Source: Deltaproteobacteria bacterium
Lineage (GTDB): Bacteria > Myxococcota_A > UBA9160 > UBA6930
DNA: 39,472 nt
Direction: 5' to 3'
NCBI GenBank assembly: GCA_029261775.1
Contig: JAJDAR010000329.1
Location: forward strand, 1 to 39,472
Shown one piece after another: positions 34,664 through 39,472 of this stretch (the first letter of the stretch is position 1; every line of letters starts with the position of its first letter). The notes below the pieces were generated by a model, which had not been told where the DNA came from, searched no databases, and was given only the letters and a program-made list of their open reading frames with translations. The translations under genes were made by a program, and so were the position numbers.

Positions 34664-34693
34664 TTGACGGCGCGGTCGCAGGCGAAATATCGT
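34664..34693 (+). promoter_or_regulatory. Candidate sigma70-like promoter (TTGACG-18-TATCGT) for the second RND gene
   Basis: Read between the RND1 hairpin and the RND2 start. Confidence 0.4.
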
Positions 34694-34716
34694 GCCCCCG
34701 GGTGCTGGTGGTGCCG

Positions 34717-34756
34717 CCGTGGGAGGATCCACGGGGCGCCCGGGATCGTGCCGTGG
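34717..34756 (+). promoter_or_regulatory. Alternative-pairing leader element upstream of RND2
   Basis: CCGTGG(34717-34722)-CCACGG(34729-34734)-CCGTGG(34751-34756): the central arm can pair with either flank. Confidence 0.35.
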
Positions 34757-34838
34757 CGTGCGGGACGTGCACCCGGCAAAGGGAACGCAGACGTCGTCCC
34801 GGCTCGCGCCGCGGACGCCGAGGGGTGGCACGACGGTT

Positions 34839-37800
34839 ATGGCGGAAGGCACCGGGCACGTGGTTCGCGAGACGGCGACGCTTCGCTTCGCACGCTGGGT
34901 GGTGCGAAACCGCTTCGGTGTCGCGATGGCGTTGGTCATCGTGAGCCTCTTCTTCCTCTACCCGACGGTGAACGCCGTGTCGTCGGCCTACGGCTACCCG
35001 TTGCCCGGGCCCGAGGTCCGCGTCGACGCCAGCGCGCGGGCCCAGTGGCCCGACCATCCCTTCATCCACGCCCAGGACAAGTTCTCGAAGGCCTTCGGCT
35101 CCTCCTCGCTGGTCGCGATCGCGGTCGTCGTCAAGGAGGGCACGATCTTCACGCCGGAGACCCTGCAGAAGCTGCAGCGGATCACCCATCGCCTGGACGG
35201 CGAGGGTTACAACAGCCAGACCGACAAGCGCGAGGAGGAGCGCGACCGCATCGAGAGCCGGCTCGGAGAGGACGAGGAGATCGACACCTTCGATCTCATC
35301 AAGCAGCTCGACCGGAAGTTCCCGCCCTATCCGGTGAACCACGATCGGGTGCAGGCGCTGACCCACGGCTCGACCCGCGTCGTCACCATCGAGCCCGATG
35401 GAGCGATCACCTCCGAGGTGCTGATCGACAAGCCCCCTGAGACCCAGGCGGATGCCGACGAGATCCGCGAGAAGGTCCGCCAGAACCCGCCCTTCATCTT
35501 CGGCCGCCTCGTCTCGCGCGACGAGAAGGGTGCATTCCTCGCCGCCAACTTCATCACCGACCGGCTCTCGGGCCGCGAGGTGTACATGGCCGTGTTCAAC
35601 CACGTCCGGAAGATCAAGGACGGCTGGAAGTGCGGAGAGCAGGAGCTCGCCGAAGGGATGGACTGCACCGAGGGCGAGTGGATCTGGGAGCCCGAGGAGG
35701 ACGAGAACCACTCGATCTACATCTCGGGCGATCCGGTGGGCACGGGTTGGATCATCACCCACGCCTTCGAGATCGGATTCTTCGTCATCGCCACCATCGC
35801 GCTGACCTTCCTGCTGCTCCTGATCTACTTCCGCCGGCTCCACGGTGTGCTGATCCCCTTCATCGCGGCGATGGCGACGGCCGTCTGGGGGCTCGGCTTC
35901 ACCGGCTGGATGCAGATCACCTTCGATCCGCTCGTCCTCGTGATCCCCATGATCATCACGGCCCGGGCCGTGTCGCACACGGTGCAGATGGCGGAGCGCT
36001 TCTTCGAAGACTTCGAGATGATGATGGAACGCTTCGATCAGGATGCCGAGAAGGCCAAGATCGAGGCTGCCACCGTCGCCATGGCCGAGCTGATCGTGCC
36101 CGGCACCCTCGGAATCGTGACCGACTTCCTGGGACTGCTCGTCATCCTGATCACCTCGATCCCGCAGATGCGCGATCTGGCCTTCTTCGGCGCCTTCTGG
36201 GTCTTCACCATCCTCTTCACGGTGGAAATCCTCCATCCGGTGATGATCTGCTACCTCGCGCCGCCTCACGATTCGGAGCACTACCTGCCGAGCTTCATGA
36301 TCCGGCTGATGCGCTGGATCGGGAACTTCGTGACCGGACCGGTCACGAAGTACGCGGTCGCCGGCGTGGCCGTCGGACTGCTGGTGGGCTCGTCCTACAT
36401 CGCCTTCACAGGCAGCAAGATCGGCGAGGCGAGCCCCGGCACACCCTTGCTCTGGCCAGACCACGAGTTCAACCAGGCCACCGCAGCCATCGCCGACAAG
36501 TTCGGCGGCGTCGACTCGTTCGTGGTCTATGCCGACGGCGACCGGGACAAGGCGACCGCCGATCCGGAGCCCATCCAGAAGATCGAGAACTTCGAGCGCT
36601 GGATGGGGGCGAACACCAACCTCGGCGTGCCGGTCTCCATCGTCCCGATCATCCGGGCCTATTGGCAGCAGAACCACTACGGCGACCCGAAGTGGTACTT
36701 CATCCCGAACCACCCGGGCACGGTCCGGAACGTCATCTTCCAGCTGCGCCAGAACGGCTCGCCGGGGTTCCTGCGCCCCTACGCGACCGACGACGACCGG
36801 AAGGCGACGATCTCGTTCTTCTACCCCGATCACAAGGGCGACACGATCACGCGGGCCGTGATCGCCGCCTCGGAGTTCATCAAGCTCAACCCGATCGGCG
36901 AGGTCAACATCCGGCTGGAGAAGGACAAGGCCAAGCGGGAGGCGAGCTTCTTCAACTACGACAAGCTGGCCGACAACACCTACTACATGCTCGGGCCCAT
37001 GCTGCCGCCGCGCAATCACACGCTGCGGGTGTCGATCCGCCACGCGGACGGCAACTACGAGTACATCGACGTCCCGAAGGTCGATTCCTCCGAGGGGCTC
37101 CCGGACTGGCTGGAAGAGTTCAGCGAAGACGCGATGACCGACTTCGAGGACGCCCGGGACGACGTCGAGGAGGGCGAGTACTTCGCCTGGCCGGACGAAC
37201 TCGAGAGCTGGGACGCCAGCGACGTCGACGCGATCTACGAAAACGAGGATCTCGGCATCCGCGTGGTGTCGATGAAGACCAAGAACCTGATCGTCCACGA
37301 CCTCAAGGCCGTGGACGGCGTGCCCAAGTACCAGCCCACGAACTCGTGGACGCGCGGCGTGCAGTTCGTGATGGCGGGCGGCGTGATGGGCGTACTGGCG
37401 GCGGTCAACGACGAGGTCGAGCGCGGCCACGTCGCGAACATCTCGCTGATCCTGCTGGTCATCTACATCCTGCAGACCCTGACCTACCGCTCGCTCTGGA
37501 GCGGCACGATCATCGTGATCCAGCTGGCGACGGCCACGATGATCTCGCTCGCCTACATGGCCGTGAACAACGTGGGCCTCAACATCAACACCCTGCCGGT
37601 GCAGTCCGTCGGAGTGGGGATCGGGGTCGACTACGCCATCTACATCGTGGACCGGATACGCCAGGAGGTCGTGGAGACCAGAGGGGACATCGACGAGGCG
37701 GTTCGCCGGACCATCAGCACCACGGGCATGGCGGTCAGCTTCACGGCGACCACGATCGTCGGCGGCATCGCGACCTGGATGGCCTCGAACCTGCGCTTCC

Positions 37801-37970
37801 AGGCCGAGATGGCACAGCTCCTGGTGATCCTGATGGTCATCAACATGCTCGGCGCGATCACGGTGGTGCCGGCCTTCTACTCGATCATCAAGCCCAAGTT
37901 CGCGCGCGGGCTGCTCGAGGAGCAGCAGCGGGCCGAGGCCGCCGCAGCCGCCGCCGCCCGGACCTCATGA
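34839..37970 (+). CDS. RND superfamily transporter, paralog 2
   Basis: 1043 aa from ATG 34839; extensive similarity to the upstream gene (RAQWPDHPFIHAQDKFSKAFGS, IPMIITARAVSHTVQMAERFFEDFE, LNINTLPVQSVGVGIGVDYAIYIVDRIRQEV). Confidence 0.92.
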   Translation: MAEGTGHVVRETATLRFARWVVRNRFGVAMALVIVSLFFLYPTVNAVSSAYGYPLPGPEVRVDASARAQWPDHPFIHAQDKFSKAFGSSSLVAIAVVVKEGTIFTPETLQKLQRITHRLDGEGYNSQTDKREEERDRIESRLGEDEEIDTFDLIKQLDRKFPPYPVNHDRVQALTHGSTRVVTIEPDGAITSEVLIDKPPETQADADEIREKVRQNPPFIFGRLVSRDEKGAFLAANFITDRLSGREVYMAVFNHVRKIKDGWKCGEQELAEGMDCTEGEWIWEPEEDENHSIYISGDPVGTGWIITHAFEIGFFVIATIALTFLLLLIYFRRLHGVLIPFIAAMATAVWGLGFTGWMQITFDPLVLVIPMIITARAVSHTVQMAERFFEDFEMMMERFDQDAEKAKIEAATVAMAELIVPGTLGIVTDFLGLLVILITSIPQMRDLAFFGAFWVFTILFTVEILHPVMICYLAPPHDSEHYLPSFMIRLMRWIGNFVTGPVTKYAVAGVAVGLLVGSSYIAFTGSKIGEASPGTPLLWPDHEFNQATAAIADKFGGVDSFVVYADGDRDKATADPEPIQKIENFERWMGANTNLGVPVSIVPIIRAYWQQNHYGDPKWYFIPNHPGTVRNVIFQLRQNGSPGFLRPYATDDDRKATISFFYPDHKGDTITRAVIAASEFIKLNPIGEVNIRLEKDKAKREASFFNYDKLADNTYYMLGPMLPPRNHTLRVSIRHADGNYEYIDVPKVDSSEGLPDWLEEFSEDAMTDFEDARDDVEEGEYFAWPDELESWDASDVDAIYENEDLGIRVVSMKTKNLIVHDLKAVDGVPKYQPTNSWTRGVQFVMAGGVMGVLAAVNDEVERGHVANISLILLVIYILQTLTYRSLWSGTIIVIQLATATMISLAYMAVNNVGLNINTLPVQSVGVGIGVDYAIYIVDRIRQEVVETRGDIDEAVRRTISTTGMAVSFTATTIVGGIATWMASNLRFQAEMAQLLVILMVINMLGAITVVPAFYSIIKPKFARGLLEEQQRAEAAAAAAARTS

Positions 37971-37981
37971 GCCGTCGCCGG

Positions 37982-38006
37982 GGCGGGAGGGGTCGGCCCT
38001 CCCGCC
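37982..38006. terminator. Perfect 10-bp stem, 5-nt loop hairpin between convergent genes
   Basis: GGCGGGAGGG-GTCGG-CCCTCCCGCC, between the RND2 stop (37970) and the regulatory-protein stop (38007). Confidence 0.6.
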
Positions 38007-38861
38007 TCAGGCCCCGGCTCGATCCTGGTAGAGCTCGAGGATGCGCGAGGCGTTCTCCTCGACCGCCTTGCCGGTGATGTCGACCGTCTTCCAGCCGCTC
38101 TGACGAAACAGACGGCGTGCCTGGCGAAGCTCCTGGCTGACCTGGTCCGCATCGGCGTAGGTTCGGTAGGGAGGCGCGCCGAGCTGCCGCAGCCTCGCCC
38201 TGCGGATTCCGAGCAACGTGGCGGCATCGACGACGAGCCCGAACACCTTCTGGGGTGCGACCTCGCGCAGCTCCCGGGGCGGGTCCATCCCGGGCACCAG
38301 GGGCACGTTGCCGGTCTTGAAGCCGCGCTGGGCCAGATACATGGAGAGCGGGGTCTTCGACGTGCGGGAGACCCCCGTGAGCACGAGATCGGCCTCGAAG
38401 AGCGTGTGCAGGTTGGCTCCGTCGTCGTGCCGGACCGCGAACTCCACGGCCTCGATCCGCTGGAAGTAGTCGTCGCCGAAGGCGTGGAGGACGCCGGGCC
38501 GGTGCTGCGGCGTCATGTGGAAGGTCGTCGCCATCACGCGGATCAGGGGGCCGAGCAGGTCCACCGTCGCGACTCCGAGGCTCTTGGCCAGATCCTGGAG
38601 CACCCTGGCCAGGGGCTCGTGGACGAGGGTGAAGACGACCAGCGCACCGGTCTCCCGCGCCCGCTCCAGGATGCGTCGCACCTGGGATTCGTGGCGGATG
38701 TCCCCGAAGGTCCGGATGCGGAAGTCGTCCTGGAACTGGGTGGCCGCAGCCTGCACCGCCGCCAGGGCGGTCTCGCCGGTGCCGTCCGAGATCAGGAAGA
38801 CCTCGCGGCGCGGGCCGCTCCCGCTCTCCCCGGCTCCGGACTCCGCGCGATCGGTCGCCAC
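38007..38861 (-). CDS. Pyruvate,phosphate dikinase / PEP synthase regulatory protein (DUF299 kinase/pyrophosphorylase)
   Basis: [76 protein letters not shown]. Confidence 0.95.
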   Translation of the reverse strand: MATDRAESGAGESGSGPRREVFLISDGTGETALAAVQAAATQFQDDFRIRTFGDIRHESQVRRILERARETGALVVFTLVHEPLARVLQDLAKSLGVATVDLLGPLIRVMATTFHMTPQHRPGVLHAFGDDYFQRIEAVEFAVRHDDGANLHTLFEADLVLTGVSRTSKTPLSMYLAQRGFKTGNVPLVPGMDPPRELREVAPQKVFGLVVDAATLLGIRRARLRQLGAPPYRTYADADQVSQELRQARRLFRQSGWKTVDITGKAVEENASRILELYQDRAGA

Positions 38862-38975
38862 CTCGGGAGGGTAGCGTCACCGGGGCCCCGGCGAGGTGGT
38901 TCCGCTGCGGGATCGGGCATTTGCGCCGGGTCCGGCGTTGACGCGTGGAGGAGGGCCGGGCACTTTCCAGCCCCC

Positions 38976-39472
38976 ATGGCCTACGACCCGAAGGCGATCG
39001 AAGCGCGTTGGCAGCGGCATTGGCTCGAGAACGAGACCTTCCGCAGCGAGATCGACCCCGCGAAGCCCAAGTACTACGTGCTCGACATGTTCCCCTACCC
39101 GAGCGGCGAGGGGCTGCACGTCGGTCATCCCAAGGGCTACATCAGCACCGACACCATCGCCCGGTACAAGCGCATGCGCGGCTTCAACGTTCTGCACCCC
39201 ATGGGGTGGGACGCCTTCGGGCTTCCGGCCGAGCAGCACGCGGTCGAGACGGGCACCCATCCGCGCATCACCACCCGCCGGAACATCGACACCTATCGCC
39301 GCCAGCTGCGCAGCCTGGGGCTCTCCTACGACTGGTCGCGCGAGATCGAGACCATCGACCCCAAGTACGTGCGCTGGACCCAGTGGATCTTCGAGAAGCT
39401 CTACGAGCGCGGGCTGGCCTACGAGGCCGAGGTCGCCGTGAACTGGTGTCCGGCGCTCGGGACGGTGCTCGC
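38976..39472 (+). CDS. leuS: Leucyl-tRNA synthetase, N-terminal part, truncated by window end
   Basis: [80 protein letters not shown]. Confidence 0.96.
   Translation, partial: MAYDPKAIEARWQRHWLENETFRSEIDPAKPKYYVLDMFPYPSGEGLHVGHPKGYISTDTIARYKRMRGFNVLHPMGWDAFGLPAEQHAVETGTHPRITTRRNIDTYRRQLRSLGLSYDWSREIETIDPKYVRWTQWIFEKLYERGLAYEAEVAVNWCPALGTVL

Noticed and set aside
34692-34838. N-terminal extension of RND2 from ATG 34692
   Set aside because: Translates to MPPGAGGAAVGGSTGRP... with no similarity to paralog 1; better explained as leader, with ATG 34839 matching the paralog N-terminus
34500-37430. 976-aa minus-strand ORF antisense to RND2, and similar ORFs 31234-32844 and 32956-34779
   Set aside because: Mirror-frame artefact of conserved RND coding sequence (same pattern in both paralogs)
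1-39472. CRISPR arrays, tRNA/rRNA genes, transposases, phage or toxin-antitoxin modules
   Set aside because: None recognised on reading either strand; no regularly spaced repeats or tRNA-like cloverleafs noticed, though faint ncRNAs cannot be excluded without covariance-model search

Overview
This is a GC-rich, gene-dense bacterial window of mostly chromosomal housekeeping and accessory genes. I found no rRNA, tRNA, CRISPR array, phage or transposase. The codon and GC pattern suggests an uncultured deltaproteobacterial or myxobacterial-type lineage; that is inference only. Main content: a NUDIX hydrolase 3' end; a compact four-gene minus-strand operon (exported succinylglutamate desuccinylase/aspartoacylase-like hydrolase, degenerate transglutaminase fused to 7TM, RimK-related ATP-grasp ligase, exported HExxH peptidase); a methyltransferase, GT2 and a divergent Fpg/Nei glycosylase; an SBP56 (methanethiol-oxidase-like) + SCO1 pair; pabB + HAD phosphatase; epoxide hydrolase + DHH phosphoesterase; an amidohydrolase; BolA; a small exported protein with a textbook C2H2 zinc finger; a PEP-CTERM/lipoprotein-like hydrolase chimera divergent from an exported HELIH metallopeptidase; DUF924; frdABCD; a large lipoprotein; agmatine deiminase + N-carbamoylputrescine amidase; a NYN-domain protein; a 2-hydroxyacid dehydrogenase; two tandem paralogous RND transporters with structured leaders; a PEP-synthase/PPDK regulatory protein; and the start of leuS. 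Best candidates for an under-described system are the peptide-ligase/7TM/dual-hydrolase operon (272-5260), the exported C2H2 zinc-finger protein (16759-17136) and the internal PEP-CTERM signal fused to a lipobox (17167-19029). All calls were made by reading the sequence and supplied ORFs; no database search was run.
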